62,284 nucleotides of DNA. It comes from Acidimicrobiaceae bacterium (GTDB lineage Bacteria; Actinomycetota; Acidimicrobiia; Acidimicrobiales; Aldehydirespiratoraceae). Where the stretch lies: NCBI GenBank assembly GCA_009843735.1, contig VYCW01000128.1, positions 1 to 62,284 on the forward strand, read 5' to 3'. Each line of letters begins with the position of its first letter. Position 1 is the first letter of the stretch. Below the pieces are notes generated by a model. The model was given only the letters and a program-made list of their open reading frames with translations, was not told the origin of the DNA and ran no database searches. Positions 46,122 to 54,437 of this stretch are shown here, one piece after another. The position numbers and the translations under genes are program-made.

Positions 46122-47026
46122 AGCGGCCTCCTCGACCGGGCGATGTCATCGATGTCGGCGACGAAGCGGCGGGCGTCGGTGCTGTGCTCCGCCACCTCGC
46201 CGATGGTCCTGGCCTTGGCCGTCCCACCCCGCAACGCGGCCAGGGGGTCGGTCTGGTCACCAACGTACCCCAGCGCGAAGGCGCCCTGGGTGTAGCCCAT
46301 CATGCGCAGGAGGTCGTCGTCCAGAGTGCGGGCGATCTCGGGAGGGCAGGCCAGGTACTGGTTCTCCTCCTGGCGCACCCACCCGACGGCATAGGTGATG
46401 TTCACGCCCCGTCGCACACCGTCGGAGGTGTTGGCGCCTGCGCCGTGGAGCACCTTGCCCTCGTAGAACAGCACGCTGCCCCGGCTCATCTCGGCCTGCG
46501 CGCCGGCAACGCTCGCGGCGGCCTCGTCGTCGAGACCGGAGGTTCCGGGCAGGATCCAGGTGGCACCATTGTCGGCGCTGAAGTCGGTCAGCGCCCACAT
46601 GGTGTTGCACTGGACGTGGTAGTCGGCACCGAACTCGAAGAAGTCGAAGGCCATCTCGTCGCGGTGCAGCTTCTGCGCCGTCTCGCCCGGCTCGACCGAG
46701 ATGATCTGGGTCAGGTGCAGCTGCACCGCGCTGGCATGAGCGAGGAAATGCCCGACTGTTGCCACGACCAACGGATGCATCACGAGCGGGCGCGTCGACG
46801 GGCAGCGGGCCACCAGCGCGCCGGTACGGCGGGTGAAGCGACCGTCGTAGGTGTCACGTCCCACCGCCGATGCCTCGATGTAGGGACGGGCCTCAGACTC
46901 CAGCCGGTCCAGAAGCGCCGGATCGGCGACATCGTCGACGATGGCATAGCCGAAGCCGCGGATGTGCTCGCTCACCTCTACGGGATCGACGTCGGCAGCG
47001 AAGTGGTCCAGCCCCACGGCCGGCAT
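46118..47026 (-). CDS. Phytanoyl-CoA dioxygenase (PhyH) family, second copy
   Basis: 302 residues. Iron ligands His121 and Asp123 in KLHRDEM and His194 in KVLHGAGAN; the 2OG-binding arginine lies in RRGVNITYAVGW. RQEENQYLA and ARTLDDDL are shared with the PhyH protein at 28827, indicating paralogues with a related substrate class. Divergent from the YdjC-type gene with only 29 bp between starts. Confidence 0.9.
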   Translation of the reverse strand: MPAVGLDHFAADVDPVEVSEHIRGFGYAIVDDVADPALLDRLESEARPYIEASAVGRDTYDGRFTRRTGALVARCPSTRPLVMHPLVVATVGHFLAHASAVQLHLTQIISVEPGETAQKLHRDEMAFDFFEFGADYHVQCNTMWALTDFSADNGATWILPGTSGLDDEAAASVAGAQAEMSRGSVLFYEGKVLHGAGANTSDGVRRGVNITYAVGWVRQEENQYLACPPEIARTLDDDLLRMMGYTQGAFALGYVGDQTDPLAALRGGTAKARTIGEVAEHSTDARRFVADIDDIARSRRPL

Positions 47027-47055
47027 GCTAGGGCCACCGGTCTATTCTCATCCCC

Positions 47056-47952
47056 GTGTCATCCGCAGGTGACTCGCTGCCGGCCGGGGCGGCCACCCGG
47101 CTGGTCATCCACGCCGACGACGTCGGAATGAACCACGGCGCCAACCGGGCCTTCATCGAGCTGTCCCACTTCGGCACCATCACCGCCGGCTCGGTGATGG
47201 TGCCGTGCCCGTGGTTCAGCGAGGTCGCCGAGGCCGCCGCCGGCGATGCCGGCCTCGACTGCGGTGTGCACCTGACCCTCAACTCGGAGATGACCCACTA
47301 CCGGTGGGGACCGATCACCCGGCCCGGTGCCTCGTCGGGGCTCCTCGACAGCGACGGCTACCTGTGGCCCGATGTGGCCTCGGTGCGCCGCCACGCCCAT
47401 CCCGAAGCCATCGAGGCCGAATGGCGGGCTCAGGTCGAGCGGGCGCTAGCCGCGGGAGTCGACGTGACCCACTTGGACACCCACATGGGCTCGGCCCTCG
47501 CGCCCGAATGGTGCGACCGCTACGTGGCCCTCGGCATCGAACTGCGCATCCCTGCGCTGATAACGGGAGCGTTGAGCGCCTACGGCCCCATGAACCATCT
47601 CGCCGGAGCGGGCCACGGCCCCTTCCTGGAGGCGGTGTCCGAAGCGAGGTCCGCGGGCATGCCGGTGTTCGACGAGGTGCTGGAGACCGACTTCTCCCGG
47701 CCGCGGGATCAGCCCGCCGACTACCGCGACTTGCTGGGCGACCTCGACCAGCGGCTCGTGTACTGCGCGTTCCACCCCAACGCTCCGGGCGGAGCTGAGA
47801 TTGAGGTGATCGAGCCCGCCAAGTTCCATGTCCGCACCGAGGAGTACGAGCTGTTCAGCACGGCTCGGTGGAAGGAATGGCTCGAATCCCAGCCCTACAC
47901 CCTGACCGGGATGCGTGAACTCAGGGACACTTGGCGCTCGCTGACCGGCTAG
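47056..47952 (+). CDS. YdjC/ChbG-family carbohydrate deacetylase
   Basis: 298 residues. LVIHADDVGMNHGANRAF gives the metal-binding Asp-Asp, and LDCGVHLTLNSE and VTHLDTHMGS the metal His residues, as in ChbG, which deacetylates chitobiose-type sugars. The C-terminal FHPNAPGG is also typical. GTG start. Substrate may be an N-acetylated oligosaccharide, but the family is broader. Confidence 0.9.
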   Translation: MSSAGDSLPAGAATRLVIHADDVGMNHGANRAFIELSHFGTITAGSVMVPCPWFSEVAEAAAGDAGLDCGVHLTLNSEMTHYRWGPITRPGASSGLLDSDGYLWPDVASVRRHAHPEAIEAEWRAQVERALAAGVDVTHLDTHMGSALAPEWCDRYVALGIELRIPALITGALSAYGPMNHLAGAGHGPFLEAVSEARSAGMPVFDEVLETDFSRPRDQPADYRDLLGDLDQRLVYCAFHPNAPGGAEIEVIEPAKFHVRTEEYELFSTARWKEWLESQPYTLTGMRELRDTWRSLTG

Positions 47953-48125
47953 CAAGAACCGACTTGCGGACGAGCCCCGGTCGGTGGTTAGAGTCAGCAG
48001 CCGGTCCCGCACGCCGCAGGCGGCGGGCTCGACCCCCTGGGTCGGAGCGCCCGGACGAAGCCTCGCTCCCTTCGCTGCTGTCGAAACCGCCGCAGCACTC
48101 TCCCCCTCGCGAAAGGAGCTCGCGC

Positions 48126-48728
48126 ATGACCTCACCCGCCCCTACGGCCGGAGCCCTCCAGATTGCAGCCGCACTGGTGTTCCACCTTCCCGGTGCCCGG
48201 CTCGAGCTGTCCACCAGCAGCGGCCTGCACTGCACCATCGGACCGATGACCGACCCTCGCTGCACGCTGCATCCGGCTGAGTTCCGTGAGCTGGTCCTGG
48301 CTGCCGGCAACTACCGGCTGCTGGGAACCATGCTGGGAATCGCCCTGACGGATGAGCCGACGCTGACCCTCACCTCCTCCGGGGACGACGTGGAACACCT
48401 CGGTGGGGGCCTGTACCGCGTCACGGGCCGCGAGGCCGTCTCGTATGCCTTCACGACCTCGCTGTCAGCCCACCATGTCGACACCCTGCTGTCGAGCCTC
48501 GACAGCTCCCCGACAGAATGCTGTGCCCGCGCCGACGACCACGACGGCGGTCTGACAGTGTGCGTGAACCTCGTTCAGGACGACGGCCTCGGGGTCACAC
48601 TTGTCGCCATGAGCTCCCCGGGCGCCGCCGAAGCAGCCTGCGTCGAGGCGGTGGCTGCGACCGCCGCGGCCAAGTGCCTGGTCGCGGAGATGGAGCGGTT
48701 GACCAGCTCGCAGCCTTCACCGGGGTGA
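48126..48728 (+). CDS. Hypothetical protein, cysteine-containing
   Basis: 200 residues, no family recognised, soluble, no signal peptide. ATG at 48126 follows AAAGGAG, the clearest start evidence. Predicted alpha/beta content; several cysteines in the second half (TECCARAD, LTVCVN, EAACVEA, AAKCL) could bind metal. The 173-bp leader before it is structured but shows no riboswitch I can name. Confidence 0.7.
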   Translation: MTSPAPTAGALQIAAALVFHLPGARLELSTSSGLHCTIGPMTDPRCTLHPAEFRELVLAAGNYRLLGTMLGIALTDEPTLTLTSSGDDVEHLGGGLYRVTGREAVSYAFTTSLSAHHVDTLLSSLDSSPTECCARADDHDGGLTVCVNLVQDDGLGVTLVAMSSPGAAEAACVEAVAATAAAKCLVAEMERLTSSQPSPG

Positions 48729-48748
48729 GTGCCGCGGGGCCGGGCTGC

Positions 48749-49840
48749 TCAGCCGTTGGGGAGCAGGACGGTGCGGGCCTCGGCGCCGGTCTTGAGGGCG
48801 TCGAAGGCGTCCTGCAGGCCGTCGAGGCCCGCAGTGCGGGAGATCATCTCGTCGAGCTTGAGGCTGCCCCGCATGTAGAGGTCGGCCAACATCGGGAAGT
48901 CCCTGCGGGGACGGGCACCGCCGGCCCGGATGCCGAGCAGGCTCTTGTTCTGGTGCAGGTCGAGGAACGGGTAGGTGACCCTCGCCCCCAGATCGGGCAC
49001 CCCGACAGCACACACGTTGCCGCCGGGGCGGGTCATGGATATGGCCTGGGCCAGCAGCGCGGTGCTGCCCACCACCTCGAAGGCGTGGTGAACGCCGGAG
49101 GGGCACAGGGACTTGACCGCGATCACCGGGTCGAAGTCGTCTCCTTCGGCCAGCACGAAGTCGGTGGCACCGAACTCGCGGGCGAGCGCCTCCTTGGCCG
49201 CGACCCGGTCGATAGCGATGATGGCGGAGGCCCCGACGAGCCTGGCAGCCTGGATCACGTTGAGCCCGACCCCGCCAGCGCCGATGACGGCAACCGTGTC
49301 ACCGATCTGCACTCGGGCCCGGTTGAACACCGCGCCGGTGCCGGTCACCACCCCGCAGCCGATCAGAGCAGCCGCGGCCAGCGGCATCGCCGCGGGGATC
49401 GGGATGCACTGGTTCTCGCCGACCACGGTCTGCTGGGTGAACGCCCCGATGTTGGCGAAGTTGTAGACGGGCCGGCCATTCTCCGCGTAGGGCTGGCTGA
49501 GCGATCCCAGCGCCACGTGGGTGCAGTTGCCCGGATCGCCACCCTCGCAGTCACCGCAGTGGCCACAGTTGCCGAAGGTGGACAGGACCACATGGTCGCC
49601 CACCGAGCAGTAGGTGACGGCCGAGCCGACCTCTAGCACCACCCCGGCGGCCTCGTGGCCGGGTACCAGCGGAGTGGGCATGTAGTACTTCCCCAGCACG
49701 CAGCTCAGGTCACTGCCGCACACTCCGGCCGCCCGAACCTCGACCCGCACCTGGCGGGGCGCCAGCGAGCCCACGAGCTCCAGGTCGTCGGACAGGCGGA
49801 CAGTGTCCTCTCCTGCGCCCTCGAGTATCAGTCCTTGCAC
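48749..49840 (-). CDS. Zinc-binding alcohol dehydrogenase
   Basis: 363 residues, medium-chain dehydrogenase. Catalytic zinc ligands in RAAGVCGSDL and PGHEAAG, structural zinc cysteines in GNCGHCGDCEGGDPGNC, and Rossmann VIGAGGVGLNVIQAA. Likely NAD-dependent oxidation of a terpenoid or aliphatic alcohol. GTG at 49840 has GAGGGG upstream. Last gene of the acyl-CoA catabolic operon. Confidence 0.92.
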   Translation of the reverse strand: MQGLILEGAGEDTVRLSDDLELVGSLAPRQVRVEVRAAGVCGSDLSCVLGKYYMPTPLVPGHEAAGVVLEVGSAVTYCSVGDHVVLSTFGNCGHCGDCEGGDPGNCTHVALGSLSQPYAENGRPVYNFANIGAFTQQTVVGENQCIPIPAAMPLAAAALIGCGVVTGTGAVFNRARVQIGDTVAVIGAGGVGLNVIQAARLVGASAIIAIDRVAAKEALAREFGATDFVLAEGDDFDPVIAVKSLCPSGVHHAFEVVGSTALLAQAISMTRPGGNVCAVGVPDLGARVTYPFLDLHQNKSLLGIRAGGARPRRDFPMLADLYMRGSLKLDEMISRTAGLDGLQDAFDALKTGAEARTVLLPNG

Positions 49841-49884
49841 CGGTGTCCCCTCTGTCTCGCGGCGGTTCGGTGGAAGGGGTCCTA

Positions 49885-50982
49885 TCAGATGTGGGCCTTC
49901 ATGCGCTCGGTGGCGTCCCAGCGCTCGGCCCCGGCGATGGTGCCCTCCAGCATCGCCTTGAAGCGGCGATGAAAGCGGAACTCCTCGCCGAATTGAACCG
50001 TCTCCATGTAGGGAACATGCGAGACCGACACCCAGAAGAAGGCGGCCCACGCCAGATCCTCGGCCAAGTCCTCGGTGCTCCACTGGGGCCCGCCGGCCGC
50101 GGCCAGCTCCCGACGGTAGTGGTCGAGCAAGTCGGACTCGCGGGAGAGGGTCTCCTCGTTGTGGCTGGCCATCAGCAGCCAGCCCAGATCCATCCCCGGG
50201 AACGACCGCATCGGCGACTGCCAGTCGACTATCACCGGGCCGTCGTCCCGGAACAGGACGTTGTCCAGCTCGTAGTCCTGGTGGATGAGCGTCCAGGGTC
50301 GCTCGGCGAAGCGCCCGAGCCACGCCGGGACGTCGGCCAGGAAGACATCCGCCATCGCGACGAGGTCGTCGGAGTGGTACTGCGGGTACTGCTCGCGCAT
50401 GTTGCGCCAACACTCCTGGGTTCGCGGGATTCCCGCCAGCAGCGTCGGTGCATTCCAGTCGATCAGCCAGTTCTGCTCGTTCAGCGACCCGTCCATCCAG
50501 TAGGCGCCGTGCATCCCGGCCAGGTCGCCGACCAGCGTGCGCATCCGCTCGAAGGTGGTGCCGTCGAGGATGTCGCCCTTGCTGGCCGGGTGGATCCGCT
50601 CGATGACCAGCGTGGCGGCGTGGGTCTCCGGGTCGAACAAGTTGACGAAGCATGTGGGGATGCTGATGCTCGTGCGGGCCGCGACCTGGGTCGCCAGGTG
50701 GTCGTAGAAGCCGTTCTCGCGCTGGTAAGACAGCATCACCGCGGCGTTCTGGCGGGCGAACTCGTTGTCCATGGGGCACTTGGCCACGAACTCGTCCGGT
50801 AGGTCGGTGTCGTCGGCGTAGCTGACGGACACGATCACAACCTCACCCATCGCGCCCAGAAAGTCGTCCATGGGGCGCACCTCCACCGCGGTCACCGGCG
50901 GCGGGGAGTGTCCCGCCTCCGCGAGTGCACTCTCCAGCCATTGCGGAGTCATTGCCGACAGTGAATTGAGGATCTCGGTCAT
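49885..50982 (-). CDS. Aminoglycoside phosphotransferase/ecdysteroid-kinase-like protein
   Basis: 365 residues. The kinase-like catalytic loop WTLIHQDYELDNVLF and metal-binding IVDWQSP are clear; the N-lobe is less conserved. In acyl-CoA catabolic operons such proteins are often of the ACAD10/11-type kinase, acting on hydroxyacyl-CoA intermediates. Its ATG overlaps the enoyl-CoA hydratase stop by 4 nt. Confidence 0.85.
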   Translation of the reverse strand: MTEILNSLSAMTPQWLESALAEAGHSPPPVTAVEVRPMDDFLGAMGEVVIVSVSYADDTDLPDEFVAKCPMDNEFARQNAAVMLSYQRENGFYDHLATQVAARTSISIPTCFVNLFDPETHAATLVIERIHPASKGDILDGTTFERMRTLVGDLAGMHGAYWMDGSLNEQNWLIDWNAPTLLAGIPRTQECWRNMREQYPQYHSDDLVAMADVFLADVPAWLGRFAERPWTLIHQDYELDNVLFRDDGPVIVDWQSPMRSFPGMDLGWLLMASHNEETLSRESDLLDHYRRELAAAGGPQWSTEDLAEDLAWAAFFWVSVSHVPYMETVQFGEEFRFHRRFKAMLEGTIAGAERWDATERMKAHI

Positions 50983-51764
50983 CGGTTCTCCCCGGTGTCC
51001 GGCACCCACCCAGGGGTGCGTTTGTTGAGGAATGCGTCCATGCCTTCGGCCGCCTCGTCGCCTGCGAACAGCTCGGTCGAGAGCTGTTGCGCCCAGGCGA
51101 GGGCGTCGTCGAAGGGCATCTCAGGGACTCGGTCCAAGAGTTGCTTGGTCGCGGCCAGCGCCGATGGTCCGCCCTTGAGCAAGTCTGTGACGACCGCCTC
51201 CACCTCGTCGTCCAGGCTCTCGGCGGGCACAGCCGTGTTGATCAGGCCTAGACGGGCGGCCTCGGTGGCATCGAAGCGGTTGCCCCTGAGGAAGGCCGCC
51301 GCCGCATCGGCCCGGCGCATCCTGGGAATGCACAGGACCGAGATCATGGCCGGCGCGACGCCGACCCGGACCTCGGTGAAGCCGAATCTGGCGTCGGCGC
51401 TGGCGATGGAGATGTCCATGGCCGCGGCCAGCCCGATCCCGCCGGCCACACAATGGCCCGCGATGCGTCCAACGTAGGGCTTCGGGGACCTCCGGAACCG
51501 CCCGTAGAGATCGCCGGCCTTGATCCCTACGGGATTGCTGCCTTCCCACCGGGCGGAACTCTCCCGCAGGTCAGCCCCGGCGCAGAACACCCGTCCCGAG
51601 TTGGTGAACACGACCACACGCACCGCTGGGTCGGCCTCAACCTCGTCGAGCGCGGCGGTGAGTTCGGCCAGCAGGCGACGGCTCAGCGCGTTGCGGTTGG
51701 CCTCGTCAGCCAGGGTGACCGTGACCACGCCGCGGTCGTCGCGGGACGTCTCGACCAGGCTCAC
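50979..51764 (-). CDS. Enoyl-CoA hydratase, methylglutaconyl/isohexenylglutaconyl type
   Basis: 261 residues, crotonase fold. Oxyanion-hole segments FCAGADLRES and HCVAGGIGLAAAMD are present; FGFTEVRVGVAPAMIS holds the glutamate characteristic of LiuC/AtuE-type 3-methylglutaconyl-CoA hydratases, whereas the first crotonase Glu is replaced by Gly. With the carboxylase subunits upstream it would hydrate the carboxylated enoyl-CoA. Overlaps both neighbours by 4 nt. Confidence 0.88.
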   Translation of the reverse strand: MSLVETSRDDRGVVTVTLADEANRNALSRRLLAELTAALDEVEADPAVRVVVFTNSGRVFCAGADLRESSARWEGSNPVGIKAGDLYGRFRRSPKPYVGRIAGHCVAGGIGLAAAMDISIASADARFGFTEVRVGVAPAMISVLCIPRMRRADAAAAFLRGNRFDATEAARLGLINTAVPAESLDDEVEAVVTDLLKGGPSALAATKQLLDRVPEMPFDDALAWAQQLSTELFAGDEAAEGMDAFLNKRTPGWVPDTGENR

Positions 51765-52600
51765 GACCGGCTCCGGGCCGTCTGCGCCGGTTCGCGGCGC
51801 TCACGGGCGGGGGAGGGGCCATCGGTCGGCGGGCCGGCGAAGGCCTGGGCCTTGGACAGCCAGTCGGCGGCGTGCTCGCCGGTCACCTCCAGAGCGGTGT
51901 CGGCTACATGGCGGCGTTGCGTGACCACGAGGCAGAAGTCGAGAGCCGGTCCGGTTACCGAGTTGCCTCCGGCCGCGCCGGCGTCGCCCCAGGTCCAGGT
52001 CTCCCTTGACGGAGCGGTGAGCTCGACTCGCACGTCCGTCTCGGGGACGGGCTGCCCCCGGTTGATATAGGTCCAGGCCCGGGTGATGCAGCCCAGCTGG
52101 GCGACGTGGCGGAGCCGGTGGGTGGGCTCGCGGTGCCCGCCCACGGTGTCGCACACGTCGGTTCCGTGGGCCCAGGCCTCCATCAGGCGGGCGGTGACGA
52201 ACGACTTGGCCCCCATGGAGGGGCCGTACCAGGCCACCCGGTCGCGCTCGCCGAGCGTGCCGGCCGCCTCAGCCAGTTCGGCGCGCCCCTGCCGCCAGCG
52301 TTCCAGGCGCTCCGCGGGGGCCAGACTGCGGAACTCGCCCAGTGTGAAGTCGTCGCCTGAGGTCTCACTCACCAGCGACGCCTCCATCAGCCTGCCCGCC
52401 TCCGTCGAGAACGCCTCGGGGTCGCGGATAGCGAGGGCGGCCGCCCGGTCGAAGTAGCACAGGTGACCGATCTGATCGCTCACCGACCAGCGGGGGCTGG
52501 GGGTGGGCAGGTCCCAGCCGGAATCGCCCAGAGGGGCCACGACGTCGTCGAGGCTTGCCTGCTCGTCAAGCAGATCCTCCAGCAGGTCGGCCAGGTCCAC
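51761..52600 (-). CDS. TIGR03084-type DinB-like metal-binding protein
   Basis: 279 residues. DinB/maleylpyruvate-isomerase fold: WSVSDQIGHLCYFDRAA and ARLMEAWAHGTDVCD give the three-His metal site (HLCYFD, EAWAHG with a further His). TIGR03084 proteins usually accompany actinobacterial acyl-CoA carboxylase clusters, role unknown. GTG at 52600 lies just downstream (on this strand) of a palindromic repeat, so this gene may have its own operator/promoter. Confidence 0.85.
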   Translation of the reverse strand: MDLADLLEDLLDEQASLDDVVAPLGDSGWDLPTPSPRWSVSDQIGHLCYFDRAAALAIRDPEAFSTEAGRLMEASLVSETSGDDFTLGEFRSLAPAERLERWRQGRAELAEAAGTLGERDRVAWYGPSMGAKSFVTARLMEAWAHGTDVCDTVGGHREPTHRLRHVAQLGCITRAWTYINRGQPVPETDVRVELTAPSRETWTWGDAGAAGGNSVTGPALDFCLVVTQRRHVADTALEVTGEHAADWLSKAQAFAGPPTDGPSPARERREPAQTARSRS

Positions 52601-52620
52601 AGCTCCGTCAGTCCCTTCCC

Positions 52621-52648
52621 AGGAAGATACCTTCCTAGGAAGATACCT
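52621..52648. promoter_or_regulatory. Repeated palindromic operator-like sequence
   Basis: AGGAAGATACCT is repeated directly at 52621-52632 and 52637-52648, separated by TCCT, forming the 12-bp palindrome CTTCCTAGGAAG at the centre. It overlaps the 3' end of the AtuA-family gene and precedes the TIGR03084 gene. It resembles a repressor operator. Confidence 0.5.
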
Positions 52649-54437
52649 CAGAATCCTGCTGCGCGTGGTCTGAGCCTCCGAGTAGGGCCTCGGGAACATC
52701 GACCACCCGGGCCCGGAGCCATTCGCCGAGGCTCTTGGCCTGCGGGTCTTGCCGATCCGAGGCGGCCACCCCATCGCCGAGAAGGCCGTGGATCACGAAG
52801 TTGAGCGACCAGATGTTGGGGAGCCGGTGCCGATCCACCCTCAGCGGGCCGGCCTCGGGGAGCAGCTCCCGCAGCCTGCCGGTGCTCAGATAGCCGTCGA
52901 GCCATTCGAAGGCGTCCATGGAGCGGGCGAACACTCCCAGGTTGGCGTTTCCGCCCTTGTCTCCGGAGCGGGTGCCCACCACCCGGCCCAGCGGCGACGG
53001 CGACACGGGACCCCAGTCACGTTCACCGGCCGGTGGGGAGGGGGAGGAGACCGGCGCAACCGGCTCATCGGTGGGCGGCACGGGATCGACGACCGTGCGC
53101 TCGCCATCGAGGAACGTGACGTACTGAGGCACCACCGCGGCGGGCACAGTGGCGGGCCGGTAGATGCCGAAGGCCCTCGGCCGGGCCGCCGATCCGGGTG
53201 AGAACATTCCCGGGATGGTGGCCAGAGCCAGCTCGTTCATGGCGTCGGACAGCGTGCGCCCGAGGCGGTCCTCGTCATGGTCGAACACGCTGAGCCGCCA
53301 CACCGCGGTGGCCTCCTCGTTGGTGGCCGGGTCGGCCTTGTCGGTTCGCACGACCCGCTCGGTGACCTTGGCATAGTCGCCGGGATCGTGGGGACAGGCC
53401 CGCCAGAAGGCGTCGTGCACTAGGGCGGCCTTGGCCTCGATGTCGAGCCCGGTGAGTCCGATGTTGATCTCGCTGCGGTAGCCGCCGAGCTCGTTGGTGG
53501 CCACCTTGAGGGTGGGCGGGGGCGGCTCACCCCGCACCGAGTCCATGAGCACCCGGTCGGGACCGGCCTGGGTGAGCCGGATGGTGTCGAAACGGGTGGT
53601 CACATCGGGCCCCAGGTAGCCGGGGGCGTCGATCTCGTAGAGAAGCTGGGCCGTGACCGTCCCGACGGTGACCGCGCCTCCGGTGCCCTCGTGCTTGCCG
53701 ATCACCGAGGAGCCGTCGGACGCGATCTCGGCCCACGGGAAACCGGTGCGGGCCATGCCGGGTACCTCGGTGAAGAACGAGTAGTTGCCGCCGGTGGCCT
53801 GGGTGCCGCATTCGATCACATGCCCGGCTGCTACCGCGCCGGCCAGCGCGTCCCAGTCGTCGATCGCCCAGTCGTGGTGCCAGGCCGCGGGACCGCAGGC
53901 CACCGCGGCGTCGGTGACCCTGCCGGTCACCACGATGTCGGCGCCGCGGCGCAGGGCCTCGGCGATGCCCCACCCGCCCAAGTAGGCGTTGGCGGTGATC
54001 AGCTTGGCCGTGTCGACCATCGGCTCGCCGGTCGTGAAGGAGCGAAGCGTCACCGCGTCGGCCCCGTCCGGGTCCAGCCGCGACATGAGATCGTCCCCGG
54101 CCACGCACGCGATCCGAGGTGCCAGACGCAGGCGGTCAGCCACCTCGGCAACCGCCTCGGCACACCCTCGGGGATCCAGCCCGCCCGCGTTGGACACCAC
54201 CTTGATGCCCCCGTCGAGACAGGCACCCATCACCTGCTCCATCTGCCTGACGAAGCTGCGGGCGTAGCCGCCGCCAGGGCGCCTCTCGCGGGTCCGTGCC
54301 AGGATCAGCATGGTCAGCTCGGCCAGCCAGTCACCGGTGAGGATGTCGATGGGCCCGCCCTCCACCATCTCGGCCGCAGCCGACAGGCGGTCGCCGTAGA
54401 AGCCGGAGCAGTTGGCGATCCGGATCGGCTCAGCCAT
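52635..54437 (-). CDS. AtuA-family (DUF1446) protein
   Basis: 600 residues. IANCSGFYGDRLSAAAEMV, GGPIDILTGDWLAELTM and VVSNAGGLDPRGCAEA match the DUF1446 core, and VVGTRSGDKGGNANLGVF the second domain, as in AtuA of the acyclic terpene utilisation pathway. Precise chemistry is unknown; it is always linked to carboxylase and hydratase genes. Its start overlaps the biotin carboxylase end by 8 nt. A Ser/Pro-rich stretch near residue 465 joins the two domains. Confidence 0.9.
   Translation of the reverse strand: MAEPIRIANCSGFYGDRLSAAAEMVEGGPIDILTGDWLAELTMLILARTRERRPGGGYARSFVRQMEQVMGACLDGGIKVVSNAGGLDPRGCAEAVAEVADRLRLAPRIACVAGDDLMSRLDPDGADAVTLRSFTTGEPMVDTAKLITANAYLGGWGIAEALRRGADIVVTGRVTDAAVACGPAAWHHDWAIDDWDALAGAVAAGHVIECGTQATGGNYSFFTEVPGMARTGFPWAEIASDGSSVIGKHEGTGGAVTVGTVTAQLLYEIDAPGYLGPDVTTRFDTIRLTQAGPDRVLMDSVRGEPPPPTLKVATNELGGYRSEINIGLTGLDIEAKAALVHDAFWRACPHDPGDYAKVTERVVRTDKADPATNEEATAVWRLSVFDHDEDRLGRTLSDAMNELALATIPGMFSPGSAARPRAFGIYRPATVPAAVVPQYVTFLDGERTVVDPVPPTDEPVAPVSSPSPPAGERDWGPVSPSPLGRVVGTRSGDKGGNANLGVFARSMDAFEWLDGYLSTGRLRELLPEAGPLRVDRHRLPNIWSLNFVIHGLLGDGVAASDRQDPQAKSLGEWLRARVVDVPEALLGGSDHAQQDSEVSS

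Noticed and set aside
47953-48125. Possible riboswitch in the leader of the 48126 gene
   Set aside because: GC-rich inverted repeats are present, but I could not match any known riboswitch core such as a cobalamin or SAM box.
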